DNA of 64,000 nucleotides from Nocardia coubleae NBRC 108252 (GCF_001612805.1 NZ_BDBD01000016.1:124001-188000); one strand, 5' to 3'. Shown: positions 1-9,116, numbered from the stretch's first letter. Notes: generated by a model from the sequence alone, not told the origin. Made by a program: numbers and translations.

Positions 1-1
1 C

Positions 2-799
2 GCGGCGAATCTCTACGTCTACCCGATCGCCGATCCGCAGCGGATGCGCATGCCGCGCACCGAACTGCCCGATCGCATCGGCACCCACCTCACCCGCAAG
101 CACGGGCCGGGTGTCGAATACGCCGACATCCGCGCCTACGCCCCCGGCGACCAGCTGCGCACCGTGAACTGGCCGGTGAGCGCGCGTCGCGGCAGGCTCT
201 ATGTCACCGAGCGGTTCACCAACCGCTCGGCCGACGTGGTCGTCCTCGTCGACACCTCCCAGCAGGCACCCGGCCCCGCCAGCGATTCGCTGGAACTGTC
301 GGTGCGCGGCGCCGCCCAGGTAGTGCAGTCCACGCTGCAGGCCGGTGACCGCACCGCCGTGGTGTGCCTCGGTGAGTCGCCGCGCTGGTTGCGTCCCGAT
401 ATCGGGCGCAGGCAGTTCTACCGGATCGTCGACACCGTGCTCGGTGTCGGTGACGAACATGTCGAGCACACCGGCACCCTCGCCCCGCACGCCGCGGTGC
501 CGATCGGCGCCATCATCGTCGCCTTCTCCACCCTGCTCGACACCCAATTCGCGCTCGCCCTCATCGATCTGCGCAAACGCGGTCACGTGGTGGTCGCCGT
601 CGACGTGCTGCGCGGTACCCCCTTCGCCGATGGCCTCGACCCGACCATGGCCAAGATGTGGCAGCTCGAGCGGGCCTCGATGTATCGCGACATGGGCACC
701 GTCGGCGTCGACATCATCGCCTGGCCCGACGGCACCCGCCTCGACCAGGCCATGCGCCTGCTCCCCGAACACCGCCGAACAGTGCGGGTGCGCCGATGA
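2..799 (+). CDS. DUF58 domain protein, 3' part (truncated by window edge)
   Basis: The reading frame is open to the left edge, so the start lies outside the window and only the C-terminal 265 residues are visible. The segment with YAPGDQLRTVNWPVSARRG followed by a vWA-like stretch VVVLVDTS is typical of DUF58 proteins, which in actinobacteria usually sit beside a MoxR-type AAA ATPase and are thought to take part in envelope or chaperone-like processes. The hydrophobic N-terminal segments expected in this family would lie upstream. The stop codon overlaps the start of the next gene (ATGA), so the two are probably translated together. Molecular function is unknown. Confidence 0.8.
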   Translation, partial: AANLYVYPIADPQRMRMPRTELPDRIGTHLTRKHGPGVEYADIRAYAPGDQLRTVNWPVSARRGRLYVTERFTNRSADVVVLVDTSQQAPGPASDSLELSVRGAAQVVQSTLQAGDRTAVVCLGESPRWLRPDIGRRQFYRIVDTVLGVGDEHVEHTGTLAPHAAVPIGAIIVAFSTLLDTQFALALIDLRKRGHVVVAVDVLRGTPFADGLDPTMAKMWQLERASMYRDMGTVGVDIIAWPDGTRLDQAMRLLPEHRRTVRVRR

Positions 800-1242
800 C
801 CAGATTCCTCGCCCTGCTGGCCGGCCTGCTGCTCGTCGCCTCGGTCGCCCTGATCAATCCGATCCTCGGCGTACCGGCCCTGGCTTTCGTCATCGCGAGC
901 TGGTGGTGGCGCCCCGCCTCGGTTGCCGCGGTCCTCACCGCGGTCGCCGCCCTCGCCTTCGCCGACGTAGGTGTAATCGCCTCCGCGGCAACAGGTCTGG
1001 TAGCAACGACCTACCTTCTCAACGCCGCGGTCCTGCACGCTCCCGAAGGCGTAGTCCCCACCACCATCCCCTCGGTAGGCGGCGCAGTCCTGTTCACCAT
1101 CGCCGCGACCACCGCGGCCCTGGTCCCCGTCCACCTGGCCTGGGCCCCGTTGGCCGCCCCCATCCTCATAGTCACCATCTACGCCTTCCTCACCACCACA
1201 CTCACCCCCCAATCTCCCCACACCACCCTCCCCCCATCCTGA
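796..1242 (+). CDS. small hydrophobic membrane protein
   Basis: A 148-residue protein, almost entirely hydrophobic, with about four membrane segments (around residues 3-22, 24-40, 43-75 and 95-135). The ATG overlaps the TGA of the DUF58 gene, which fixes the start and implies translational coupling. Small membrane proteins at the end of MoxR/DUF58 operons are common in Nocardia and Rhodococcus; no catalytic motif is visible. The proline/threonine-rich C-terminus ends just before a palindromic element. Function unknown. Confidence 0.7.
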   Translation: MTRFLALLAGLLLVASVALINPILGVPALAFVIASWWWRPASVAAVLTAVAALAFADVGVIASAATGLVATTYLLNAAVLHAPEGVVPTTIPSVGGAVLFTIAATTAALVPVHLAWAPLAAPILIVTIYAFLTTTLTPQSPHTTLPPS

Positions 1243-1246
1243 CCGA

Positions 1247-1307
1247 GATCACCACGCCCTGGTGGCGGCGGCCGCTCGGCCGATGCCGCCACCAGAGCGT
1301 GGTGATC
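1247..1307. repeat. 61-bp palindromic intergenic element, copy 1
   Basis: Near-perfect inverted repeat with 23-nt arms beginning GATCACCACG and ending CGTGGTGATC, separated by 15 nt. The same element occurs at 6827-6887 and 54008-54068. Here it lies between two convergent genes, 5 bp after one stop and 12 bp before the other, so it could work as a bidirectional terminator. The sequence conservation beyond simple pairing suggests a dispersed repeat family. Confidence 0.8.
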
Positions 1308-1318
1308 AGGTGTTCAGT

Positions 1319-2179
1319 TCAGGCGATGCGCAGGGTGACGTCGCCGAGGACGGGCGCGTCGTCGCGATCGACGGCCGTGACCACCGCGACGAGCGTGTCG
1401 GCCTCCCGCCAGACCTTGGTGCGTAGGGTTTCGCCGGGGTAGAGCACGCCGGTGAACTTCGCACGGAAGCCCGCGACGCGGGTGGCGTCGCCGTCGAGCA
1501 GGACATCGGTGAGCGATTTGCAGACCACGCCGTAGGTGCACAGCCCGTGCAGGATCGGCGCGGGAAAACCGGCCGCCTTCGCGAATTCGGGATCGGAGTG
1601 CAGTGGGTTGCGGTCACCGCAGAGGCGGTAGAGCAGGGCCTGCTGCGGCAGGGTGGCGGTGGTGAGTTCCGCGTCGGGGGCGCGATCGGGCAGCTCGGCT
1701 TTGGTGCTCGGTCCGCGTTCGCCACCGAAACCGCCCTCGCCCTTGGCGAAGATCGACGAGCGCGCCGTCCACAGCGGCTCCCCGTCGGCGCCGGTGACGG
1801 TGTGCTCCTGCACGATCACCGCATTGCTGCCCTTGTCCCAGACCTCGGAGATCCGGCCGACGGACACGGCCTTGCCCGACGCGGGAATCGGCTTGTGCAC
1901 CAACACTTCCTGATGGCCGTGCACCACCTTCGCCAGGTCGATCTCGACACCCGGGAAACTCACGCGCGGCGCGGCGGTCTCGCCGAGGGTCGGGGCGACG
2001 GTGGCGAAGGTGGGCAGCACCTGCGGTTCGCTGTCGTCGAGATAACGCAGCTCGACCGGGTCGGTGCAGCGCGCGCCCGCGCCGAGACCCAGGTGGTAGA
2101 GCTGCACATCCGTGGGGGTCCAGCTGAATTCGCGACTCGGCAGTGCCGCGCCGAGCGCGACCTGTGGATCGATGGGCAC
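1319..2179 (-). CDS. chsH3: MaoC-like steroid enoyl-CoA hydratase (ChsH3 / Hsd4B type)
   Basis: A 286-residue double hot-dog protein: a degenerate N-terminal MaoC fold and a C-terminal half with the R-hydratase signature RNPLHSDPEFAKAAGF at about residues 190-205, containing the catalytic Asp/His pair. It resembles Rv3538 of M. tuberculosis (ChsH3) and Rhodococcus Hsd4B, enoyl-CoA hydratases assigned to sterol side-chain beta-oxidation. The start is GTG and overlaps the TAG of kstD by one base, so it is the second gene of a kstD-chsH3 operon controlled by the KstR-like site at 3863. Identity of the family is clear; exact chain-length specificity is inferred. Confidence 0.85.
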   Translation of the reverse strand: MPIDPQVALGAALPSREFSWTPTDVQLYHLGLGAGARCTDPVELRYLDDSEPQVLPTFATVAPTLGETAAPRVSFPGVEIDLAKVVHGHQEVLVHKPIPASGKAVSVGRISEVWDKGSNAVIVQEHTVTGADGEPLWTARSSIFAKGEGGFGGERGPSTKAELPDRAPDAELTTATLPQQALLYRLCGDRNPLHSDPEFAKAAGFPAPILHGLCTYGVVCKSLTDVLLDGDATRVAGFRAKFTGVLYPGETLRTKVWREADTLVAVVTAVDRDDAPVLGDVTLRIA

Positions 2180-3861
2180 TATTTCACTTCCTCGGACTTC
2201 TTGGCGACGATGTCGAGCACGGACAGGTAGGCGAAGGTGATCGCGGGGCCGATGGTCGCGCCGGGGCCCGCATAGGTGTGTCCCATCACCGGGGAGCTGC
2301 AGTTGCCCGCGGCGTAGAGGCCGTCGATCACCGAATCGTCTTCCCGCAGCACGCGTCCGGCGGTATCGGTGACGAGGCCGCCCTTGGTGCCCAGGTCACC
2401 GGGCACGATCTTCGCGGCGTAGAACGGGCCCTGCGAGATCTCGGCCAGGCATGGGTTGGGCTTCACGGTCGGGTCGCCGTAGTAGCGGTCGTAGTGGCTG
2501 TCGCCGCGACCGAAGTCCTCGTCCTTGCCCTTGGCGACGAAGCCGTTGAACCGCTCGACGGTGCCGGCGAGCGCGTCGGCGGGGACTCCGATGCGGGCGG
2601 CGAGTTCGGCGATCGTGTCGGCCTTGACGATGTTGTCGTTCTCCATCCAGCGCTTCGGAAAACGCTGTCCCGGTTGCAGACCCGCGAAGATGTAGCGGTT
2701 GCGGTAGCGCTGGTCGAACACCAGCCAGGCGGGCACGTTCTCGCCGGGACCAGGGCCCTGGCCGTACTCGCCGCCGTACATGGTGTGCACGGCCTCCACA
2801 TACGGGGCCGACTCGTTGCCGAAGCGCACGCCGCGGTCGTTGACCATGATGGTGCCGGGCAGGTTGCGTTCGGCCAGCGCGAACCAGGGCTTGCCGCCCT
2901 TGAAGATCGTCGGACCCCACCAGGCGTCCTCCATGAACCCGACCGTCGCTCCTGCCGCCATACCCGCGACGATGCCATCGCCGGTGTTGGCCGCGGCACC
3001 GGTTGTCCACTCAGTGGTTATCGGTTGTCGCTGGTACTTGGCGCGCATGTCGGCGTTGCGTTCGAAACCGCCGCTGCCGAGGATCACGCCGTAGCGCGCG
3101 GTGAAGGTGACCGATTCGCCGTCGACGGTGGCTTTGACGCCGGTGATCCGTCCGTCGGTCTCCACCAGGTCGGTGAGCGGGGTGTTGAGCAGCACCGGCA
3201 CGTTCGCGTCGAGCAGGCCCTTGCGCATGGCGGCGGCGAGCGACTGACCCATCCCGAGCAGGTGCTTGCCGGTGAACTTGGCCAGGTAGGTGCGCGCGCC
3301 GACGCGCAGCACCCGCATCAGCCCCTTGGGGTGGCGACGGATCAGGTTGATCCGCACGAAGTCGGTCTGCATGACGACCACGTTCAGCGGCGCCTTGGCA
3401 TAGGGCGGTTCGAGATTGGCCAGTTCCGCGCCGAGCTTTTTGCCGTTGAACGGTTTGGGTTCGCAGGAACGCCCCTGGCCGAGCCCGCCCGGCGCCTCGG
3501 GGTAGTAGTCGGAGTAGCCGGGGACCCACTTCATTTTCAGCGGCGTGTGGTCGAGCACGAAGTCGAACGCCTCGGCGCCGCGATCGAGGTAGGTGTCGAT
3601 CTTCTCGGCGGGCACCGCGTCGCCGATGATGCTGTGCAGGTAGGTGCGCGCCTCCTCGCGATCGTCCGGACGACCCGAGGCCAGCAGCGCCTTGTTCCCC
3701 GGAATCCACACCCCGCCCCCGGACCGGGCGGTCGACCCGCCGTAGTGCGCCGCCTTCTCCAGCACCACCACGCTCAGCCCGTGGTGCGCCGCGGTGAGGG
3801 CGGCGGTCATTCCAGCGGCGCCACTCCCGACGACCACCACATCGTATTCCCGATCACTCAT
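2179..3861 (-). CDS. kstD: 3-ketosteroid delta1-dehydrogenase
   Basis: A 560-residue flavoprotein. GSGAAG at residues 12-17 is the FAD dinucleotide-binding loop; RSGGGVWIPGN (about 49-59) and the C-terminal TYAGPGATIG (about 529-538, with the catalytic Tyr/Gly region) are KstD hallmarks. It introduces the C1-C2 double bond in ring A of 3-ketosteroids; together with 9-alpha-hydroxylation by KshA this opens ring B. The ATG at 3861 is preferred over an in-frame GTG at 3870, because the GTG falls inside the KstR-like operator. First gene of kstD-chsH3, divergent from hsaE. Length matches the family. Confidence 0.95.
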   Translation of the reverse strand: MSDREYDVVVVGSGAAGMTAALTAAHHGLSVVVLEKAAHYGGSTARSGGGVWIPGNKALLASGRPDDREEARTYLHSIIGDAVPAEKIDTYLDRGAEAFDFVLDHTPLKMKWVPGYSDYYPEAPGGLGQGRSCEPKPFNGKKLGAELANLEPPYAKAPLNVVVMQTDFVRINLIRRHPKGLMRVLRVGARTYLAKFTGKHLLGMGQSLAAAMRKGLLDANVPVLLNTPLTDLVETDGRITGVKATVDGESVTFTARYGVILGSGGFERNADMRAKYQRQPITTEWTTGAAANTGDGIVAGMAAGATVGFMEDAWWGPTIFKGGKPWFALAERNLPGTIMVNDRGVRFGNESAPYVEAVHTMYGGEYGQGPGPGENVPAWLVFDQRYRNRYIFAGLQPGQRFPKRWMENDNIVKADTIAELAARIGVPADALAGTVERFNGFVAKGKDEDFGRGDSHYDRYYGDPTVKPNPCLAEISQGPFYAAKIVPGDLGTKGGLVTDTAGRVLREDDSVIDGLYAAGNCSSPVMGHTYAGPGATIGPAITFAYLSVLDIVAKKSEEVK

Positions 3862-3862
3862 G

Positions 3863-3876
3863 TAGAACACGTTATA
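3863..3876. promoter_or_regulatory. KstR-type operator (kstD/hsaE divergent)
   Basis: TAGAACACGTTATA fits the KstR consensus TnnAACnnGTTnnA. It lies one base upstream of the kstD ATG and in the 120-bp space shared with hsaE, so one operator may control both directions. Confidence 0.75.
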
Positions 3877-3984
3877 GAATCAGTACGCGGTTGCGCTATG
3901 TTGTCTGGAAGAAGAGCAGATATTCGGCTCCGAAACCGGTTACAGTTTGCCTGTCCGGCCGAGCAGATTTACCAGGAGGTACCC

Positions 3985-4770
3985 GTGCTGTCCGACGCGC
4001 AGCGGAGTGAACTCGCCGATGAATTGGCGCGCGCCGAACACGATCGGGTGGCCGTGCCGCCGCTGGTCGACCGGTACCCCGGCATCGACGTGGTCGACGC
4101 CTACGAGATCCAGTTGCTCAACATCCAGCGCAGACTGCGCGACGGCGCCCAGGTCGTCGGGCACAAGGTAGGGCTGTCGTCGAAGGCGATGCAGCAGATG
4201 ATGGGCGTCGACGAACCCGACTACGGGCACCTGCTCGCCGAGATGGAAGTCTTCGAAGACGTCCCCGTCGACACCTCCCAGTACCTGCTGCCCCGCGTCG
4301 AGGTCGAGGTCGGATTCGTCCTGGGCAAGGACCTGCCCGGCGAGGACTGCACCGAAGCCGACGTGCTGGCCGCGACCGTCGCCTACGCGCCGGCGATCGA
4401 GTTGATCGATTCGCGGATCAACGACTGGAAGATCGGGTTGGTCGACACGATCTCCGACAACGCATCCTCGGCCGGGTTCGTCCTCGGTAAACAGCGGGTC
4501 GCCCCTTCGGATATCGACATCAAGGCCATCGACGCGGTCCTCACGCGCAACGGTGAGGTCGTCGCCGAGGGCCGCAGTGACGCGGTGCTCGGTGATCCGG
4601 TGATCGCGGTGGCCTGGTTGGCGCGCAAGGTCGCGACCTTCGGAGTGCGGCTCAAAGCCGGAGACATCGTGCTGCCCGGCTCCTGCACGCGCGCGATCGA
4701 CGCCCGACCCGGCGACGACTTCCTCGCCGAATTCACCGGACTCGGTTCTGTCCGTCTGCGTTTCAGCTGA
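3985..4770 (+). CDS. hsaE: 2-hydroxypenta-2,4-dienoate hydratase family (HsaE)
   Basis: A 261-residue FAH-superfamily hydratase (EVEVGFVLGKDLP and SSAGFVLGKQ motifs) that hydrates the 2-hydroxy-2,4-dienoate released by HsaD from ring A (2-hydroxy-2,4-hexadienoate in the steroid pathway) to a 4-hydroxy-2-oxo acid. The GTG at 3985 is chosen because an AGGAGG stands 5 nt upstream and the resulting length equals Rv3536c; the frame is open further upstream but without coding character. First gene of hsaE-hsaG-hsaF, separated by 15 and 12 nt. Expressed from the kstD/hsaE intergenic region with the KstR-like site. Confidence 0.93.
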   Translation: MLSDAQRSELADELARAEHDRVAVPPLVDRYPGIDVVDAYEIQLLNIQRRLRDGAQVVGHKVGLSSKAMQQMMGVDEPDYGHLLAEMEVFEDVPVDTSQYLLPRVEVEVGFVLGKDLPGEDCTEADVLAATVAYAPAIELIDSRINDWKIGLVDTISDNASSAGFVLGKQRVAPSDIDIKAIDAVLTRNGEVVAEGRSDAVLGDPVIAVAWLARKVATFGVRLKAGDIVLPGSCTRAIDARPGDDFLAEFTGLGSVRLRFS

Positions 4771-4785
4771 ACCTAGGAGTATTTC

Positions 4786-5691
4786 GTGACAAGTAAAGTC
4801 ACCGCCGCGATCGTGGGGTCCGGCAATATCAGCACCGATCTGCTGTACAAGCTGTTGCGTTCGGACAAGATCGAGCCGCGCTGGATGATCGGCATCGACC
4901 CGGACTCCGAGGGGTTGAAGCGCGCGAGTGGGCTCGGCCTGGAAACCTCCGCCGAGGGCGCGGACTGGCTGCTCGCCCTCGACGAGAAACCCGATCTGGT
5001 GTTCGAGGCCACCTCCGCCTACGTGCACCGTGCGTACGCGCCGAAGTACGAGGCCGCGGGCATCCGCGCCGTCGACCTCACTCCCGCCGCTGTCGGCCCG
5101 GCCGTGATTCCGCCGGTGAACCTGGATTCGCTGCGGGACGCGCCGAACGTCAACATGATCACCTGTGGTGGGCAGGCGACCATCCCCATGGTCGCGGCCG
5201 TTTCGCGGGTGGTGCCGGTGCAGTACGCCGAGATCGTGGCGTCGGTGGCGTCGGTGTCGGCCGGGCCCGGTACCCGCGCCAATATCGACGAGTTCACCAA
5301 GACCACCTCCAAGGGTGTCGAAACGATCGGTGGCGCCCAGCGTGGCAAGGCCATCATCATCCTGAACCCGGCCGAGCCGCCGATGATCATGCGCGACACC
5401 ATCTTCTGCTCGATTCCCGAAGACGCCGACCGCGACGCCATCGCCGACAGCATCCTGCGGATGGAGAAGTCCATCCAGGAGTACGTGCCCGGCTACCGGT
5501 TGCTCAACGAACCCCAGTTCGACGACCCGTCGGTGGTGTCCGGCGGCATGGCGAAGGTGTCGATCTTCGTCGAGGTCGAAGGTGCGGGCGACTTCCTGCC
5601 TCCGTACGCGGGCAACCTCGACATCATGACCGCCGCCGCGACCCGCGTCGGTGACGTGCTGGCCGATCAGATCATCTCGGCTCGGGTGTAA
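4786..5691 (+). CDS. hsaG: acylating aldehyde dehydrogenase (HsaG)
   Basis: A 301-residue CoA-acylating acetaldehyde/propanal dehydrogenase. The N-terminal [16 protein letters not shown] is the NAD-binding motif, and Cys127 in [10 protein letters not shown] is the thioester-forming nucleophile. It converts the aldehyde released by the aldolase HsaF to an acyl-CoA and is expected to form a channelled complex with HsaF, as in BphI/BphJ. GTG start after an AGGAG. Located between hsaE and hsaF in one operon; corresponds to Rv3535c. Confidence 0.94.
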   Translation: MTSKVTAAIVGSGNISTDLLYKLLRSDKIEPRWMIGIDPDSEGLKRASGLGLETSAEGADWLLALDEKPDLVFEATSAYVHRAYAPKYEAAGIRAVDLTPAAVGPAVIPPVNLDSLRDAPNVNMITCGGQATIPMVAAVSRVVPVQYAEIVASVASVSAGPGTRANIDEFTKTTSKGVETIGGAQRGKAIIILNPAEPPMIMRDTIFCSIPEDADRDAIADSILRMEKSIQEYVPGYRLLNEPQFDDPSVVSGGMAKVSIFVEVEGAGDFLPPYAGNLDIMTAAATRVGDVLADQIISARV

Positions 5692-5703
5692 GGAGTTTCC
5701 GCA

Positions 5704-6750
5704 ATGAGCACAATCCTGAAGCCCTTCTCGGGCGAACTCGATGTCCGCGTCACCGATACCTCGCTGCGTGACGGGTCGCACCACAAACGCCACCAGTTCA
5801 CGGTGGACGAGGTACGCAATATCGTTGCCGCCCTGGATGGTTCGGGTGTCCCGGTCATCGAGGTCACCCACGGTGACGGGCTCGGTGGGTCCTCGTTCAA
5901 CTACGGGTTCTCCAAGACCCCCGAACAAGAACTCATCAAAGCCGCGGCCGAAACGGCCAAGCAGGCCAAGATCGCGTTCCTCATGCTGCCCGGTGTCGGC
6001 GTCAAGGAAGACATCAAGATCTCCCAGGACAACGGCGCCTCGATCTGCCGCATCGCGACGCACTGCACCGAAGCCGATGTCTCCATCCAGCATTTCGGTC
6101 TCGCCCGCGAACTCGGCCTCGAAACCGTCGGGTTCCTGATGATGGCACACTCCACCACCCCGGAGAAGCTGGCGAAGCAGGCGCGCATCATGGCCGACGC
6201 CGGTTGCCAGTGCGTGTATGTCGTCGACTCAGCCGGTGCCCTTGTGCTCGAACAGGTTTCGGACCGCGTGTCCGCCCTGGTCGCCGAGCTCGGTGACGAT
6301 GCCCAGGTCGGTTTCCACGGCCACGAGAACCTCGGCCTGGCCGTCGCCAACTCCGTCTACGCGGTGCGCGCCGGAGCCACCCAGATCGACGGCTCGGCCC
6401 GCCGTTTCGGCGCGGGCGCGGGCAACCTCCCCGTCGAAGCGTTCATCGGGGTCTGCGACAAACTCGGCATCAAGACCGGCGTCGACTTCTTCGCCGTCAC
6501 CGACGCCGCCGAAGACGTCGTCCGGCCCGCCATGCCCACCGAATGCCTCCTGGACCGCCAGGCCCTGATGATGGGCTACGCGGGCGTCTACTCCAGCTTC
6601 CTCCGCCACGCCGAACGCCAAGCCGAGCGCTACAACGTCTCCGCCGCCGAAATGCTCGTCCGCGCGGGCAAGCGCAAACTCGTCGGCGGCCAGGAAGACC
6701 AGCTCATCGACATCGCCCTCGAACTCCAACGCGAAGCCGCTTCGTCCTGA
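5704..6750 (+). CDS. hsaF: 4-hydroxy-2-oxovalerate-type aldolase (HsaF)
   Basis: A 348-residue DRE-TIM metallolyase: [15 protein letters not shown] (residues 18-32, with catalytic Arg22 and metal-ligand Asp23) and [14 protein letters not shown] around residue 205 supplying the metal-binding histidines. It splits the 4-hydroxy-2-oxo acid made by HsaE to pyruvate and an aldehyde that is handed to HsaG. ATG preceded by AAGGAG. Last gene of the operon, followed by a strong hairpin terminator at 6764-6798. Corresponds to Rv3534c. Confidence 0.94.
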   Translation: MSTILKPFSGELDVRVTDTSLRDGSHHKRHQFTVDEVRNIVAALDGSGVPVIEVTHGDGLGGSSFNYGFSKTPEQELIKAAAETAKQAKIAFLMLPGVGVKEDIKISQDNGASICRIATHCTEADVSIQHFGLARELGLETVGFLMMAHSTTPEKLAKQARIMADAGCQCVYVVDSAGALVLEQVSDRVSALVAELGDDAQVGFHGHENLGLAVANSVYAVRAGATQIDGSARRFGAGAGNLPVEAFIGVCDKLGIKTGVDFFAVTDAAEDVVRPAMPTECLLDRQALMMGYAGVYSSFLRHAERQAERYNVSAAEMLVRAGKRKLVGGQEDQLIDIALELQREAASS

Positions 6751-6763
6751 CCACCCCCTATCC

Positions 6764-6798
6764 CGAAACGGCGTGACCCTTTCGGTCACGCCGTTTCG
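6764..6798 (+). terminator. hairpin terminator after hsaEGF
   Basis: Perfect 15-bp stem (CGAAACGGCGTGACC and its complement) with a 5-nt loop CTTTC, 13 bp after the hsaF stop. No strong U-tract follows, as is usual in high-GC actinobacteria. Confidence 0.8.
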
Positions 6799-6826
6799 CT
6801 GTCTGCCCCGAGACGCGTCACCACCT

Positions 6827-6887
6827 GATCACCACGCTCTGGTGGCGGCATCGACCGAGAAGTCGCCGCCACCTGAGCGTGGTGATC
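6827..6887. repeat. 61-bp palindromic intergenic element, copy 2
   Basis: Same length and arms as the element at 1247-1307 (arms start GATCACCACG, end CGTGGTGATC; one arm mismatch), with a different 15-nt centre. It lies 28 bp beyond the hsaF terminator and 49 bp before the next gene on the same strand, so termination of hsaF alone does not explain it. Confidence 0.8.
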
Positions 6888-6936
6888 TTGGTTCAGGGGC
6901 CGGAAACTCGCTGGACAAGGGGGATATAAGTGGGGG

Positions 6937-7773
6937 ATGAGTGAAAACGGTCGGGCATTGTTCTGCGGCGGGGACTTGGCGGCACGGATCGAGCGGGTGG
7001 AGACCGCGGCGATCGTGGGGGCCGCTCGGGTCGGGATAGGGCGGGGAGTCGAGGGATTCGTCCGGGAGATCGGGGGCGGGGCGGCCTGTTTCGCGGGGGA
7101 GGGGTCGCCGTTGAACAAGGTGGTGGGGGTCGGGTTCGGTGGGGTGCCTTCGGTGGGGGAGTGGGAGGCGATCGAGGCGGCTTATGCGCGGGTCGGGTGT
7201 CCGGTGCAGGTGGAGTTGTCGCAGTTGGGTGAGGCGGGGATCGGGGAGGAGCTGACGGGGCGGGGGTATCGGTTGATGTCTTTCGAGAATGTGCTCGGGA
7301 TGCGGTTGGACGGCGACGAGTTCGCCGTGCCGGACGGCGTGGAGGTGCGGCTCGATGCCGGGGAGGATCTCGGTGCGTGGCTCGATGTGGTGGTCGACGG
7401 GTTCGCCCATCCCGACGAAGGTCCGAACCACGAGGAATTCCCGCGCGAGGCGATTGCCTCGGTGATGCGAGATATGGCTTCGGCCAACGAGACCCGTCGC
7501 TACCTCGCCTACCGTGACGGGGTAGCGGCCGGTGGAGCGAGCCTGCGCACCGACGGTGGGATCGCGGCCCTCGCGGGCGCGGCCACTCTTCCGTCGCATC
7601 GACGACGAGGCGTCCAAACCGCCCTGCTCATAACACGTCTCAACGATGCGGCGAATGCCGGTTGTGATCTGGCGACAGTCACCACCGCGCCCGGTTCCAA
7701 GTCGCAGCAGAACGCGCAAGGCCGAGGATTCTCGCTCCTCTACACCCGCGCGATCCTGGTGAAAGAGCTCTGA
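6937..7773 (+). CDS. GNAT-family N-acetyltransferase
   Basis: A 278-residue protein whose C-terminal half has the acetyl-CoA-binding motif A (GAATLPSHRRRGVQTALL, about residues 215-232) with the pyrophosphate-loop R-R-R-G-V. The N-terminal half is a second, degenerate GNAT-like domain rich in Gly, as in tandem GNAT proteins. Substrate unknown. It is monocistronic between repeat copy 2 and a convergent YdeI-like gene and carries no steroid operator, so it is probably unrelated to the catabolic genes. ATG start with a weak GGGGG upstream. Confidence 0.75.
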   Translation: MSENGRALFCGGDLAARIERVETAAIVGAARVGIGRGVEGFVREIGGGAACFAGEGSPLNKVVGVGFGGVPSVGEWEAIEAAYARVGCPVQVELSQLGEAGIGEELTGRGYRLMSFENVLGMRLDGDEFAVPDGVEVRLDAGEDLGAWLDVVVDGFAHPDEGPNHEEFPREAIASVMRDMASANETRRYLAYRDGVAAGGASLRTDGGIAALAGAATLPSHRRRGVQTALLITRLNDAANAGCDLATVTTAPGSKSQQNAQGRGFSLLYTRAILVKEL

Positions 7774-7798
7774 AGACCACGCTGAGAGCGGTCGCGAG

Positions 7799-8350
7799 TC
7801 AGAGTGCGGTGAGGGCTTGGGCGACGCGGGCCGCCCGCTCTTGCGGCGTGGTGGCCTTGAGGATCGGGAGGAAGAGCCGATACCGATCCGAACGGCTGAG
7901 CGCCGCGTAAGCCGATGCCGCACGGGGTGATTCGGCGAGTGCCGCAGCCAGCTCCGCGGGGGTTTCGGCGGTGCTCTGCCGTTCGTAGGCTCCGGCCCAG
8001 CGCCCGTCGGCGACGGCCTCCTCGATCGCCGCGTAGCCGGCGGGCCGCATCCGGCCGGCCGCGATCAATGCCTCGGCCTTGGCGACATTGACCTGCGACC
8101 ACGGGCTGTGGGCCCGTCGCGGCGAGTATCGCTGCAGGTAGTGATGCGCGTCGAGGGAACGCCGGTGGCTGTCGATCCAGCCGTAGCAGAGCGCGCCGTC
8201 GAGCGTCTCGGTGATCGTCACCGAGGGCTCCGGCGCGCCCTTCTTCGCGATCCGCACCCACACCTCGTCCGCCGAAGCGTGGTTCGCGGCCAGCCACGCC
8301 TCCCATTCGGTGGCGTCGGCGCAGGTGATGAATTCGATGCTCGCGTTCAT
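7799..8350 (-). CDS. YdeI/OmpD-associated family protein
   Basis: A 183-residue protein with the family pattern: W-x-A-W-L-x-x-N-H near the N-terminus, V-W-V-R-I-A-K-K-G, a central ALCYGWIDSHRR motif, YLQRYSPRR and a C-terminal helical tail. Members (DUF1905/YdeI) have no settled biochemical role; some affect peptide or bacteriocin resistance. The ATG at 8350 gives a protein beginning MNASIEF, the usual N-terminus; the longer frame upstream reads as non-coding. It converges on the GNAT gene with a 25-bp gap. Confidence 0.75.
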   Translation of the reverse strand: MNASIEFITCADATEWEAWLAANHASADEVWVRIAKKGAPEPSVTITETLDGALCYGWIDSHRRSLDAHHYLQRYSPRRAHSPWSQVNVAKAEALIAAGRMRPAGYAAIEEAVADGRWAGAYERQSTAETPAELAAALAESPRAASAYAALSRSDRYRLFLPILKATTPQERAARVAQALTAL

Positions 8351-8519
8351 GGGAACCATCTTGCTCGCCAAAATGCTCACCGAATGAGCAGTTTTACGAC
8401 CAGGGTCGCCACCTTCCGCGCGGCAACGAAGGCCGTGGGTTGCCACTGGCGCCGCAGACAGTATCGGCACCCGGGTAACGAGCGCACCGGATGCCGGACA
8501 GCAGGCGCTGTGGCGGGTC

Positions 8520-9116
8520 CTATGTGGCGGCGAGGGCGGACAGCAGAGTGTGGGCGCTCTGTTTGGCCTGCTCGGTGCGGTGGGGTTCGTTCACACCTTG
8601 GAGGTGGAACGCCCAGTGAGCCTCGAACAGGCAGGCCAGGGCGTACGCGGTGACGGCAACCCGATCCGGTGATGCGGCCGGGTAGGCGGCACTGAGTTGT
8701 TGTTCGAGGCCGGGCAGCCATCGGTTCGTCCAGAGGTTCGTGAGACGTTGTCGCACAACGGGTTCCCGAGCCGCCAGTGCGACCAGTTCGCACCACACCA
8801 CCAGATCGTCGCGATCGGCGTAGGCGCCGGGCTCGAACATGCGCGCCACCCGTTCCTCGACGGGCGCGTCGGCGCCGAGGCGCAGCAGGTTGTCGCCGTA
8901 CTCGGCGACGGCGTCGGTGATGAACGCCTGCATGAGACCGTCGCGGCTACCGAAGTAGTGCAGCACCAGGGTGCGTTGCACACCTGCCGCCGTCGCGACC
9001 CGTGACAGCGTCGTATTCGCGAACCCGTCGGCGGCTACCACCGAGCGCGCCGCCCGCAGGATCTGCGCGATCCGCTCGGGGGCCTTGCTGGGGCGGCCGA
9101 TTTTATTTACTGTCAT
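8520..9116 (-). CDS. TetR-family regulator
   Basis: A 198-residue regulator with an N-terminal helix-turn-helix (about residues 12-58: I-L-R-A-A-R ... LSRVATAAGVQRTLVLHYFGSRDGL) and a C-terminal ligand domain of the BetI-like class. It is divergently transcribed from the saccharopine-dehydrogenase-like gene, and a perfect 14-bp palindrome covers its start codon, the usual arrangement for self-repression and control of the neighbour. It is not KstR: the N-terminus and recognition helix differ. Ligand unknown. Confidence 0.85.
   Translation of the reverse strand: MTVNKIGRPSKAPERIAQILRAARSVVAADGFANTTLSRVATAAGVQRTLVLHYFGSRDGLMQAFITDAVAEYGDNLLRLGADAPVEERVARMFEPGAYADRDDLVVWCELVALAAREPVVRQRLTNLWTNRWLPGLEQQLSAAYPAASPDRVAVTAYALACLFEAHWAFHLQGVNEPHRTEQAKQSAHTLLSALAAT

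Noticed and set aside
2143..3984. Upstream extension of the hsaE frame giving an 875-residue protein.
   Set aside because: The extension is antisense to kstD and lacks coding character; the AGGAGG before GTG 3985 and the homologue length fix the true start.
3940..6150. A 736-codon open frame on the minus strand across hsaE-hsaG-hsaF.
   Set aside because: Antisense shadow of three clearly identified genes; no family signature in its translation and composition typical of reverse frames in high-GC DNA.
8520..9116. TetR gene considered as KstR, the main cholesterol repressor.
   Set aside because: The N-terminal and recognition-helix sequence differ from KstR, and the palindrome at its promoter (ACTGTCATGACAGT) is not a KstR motif.
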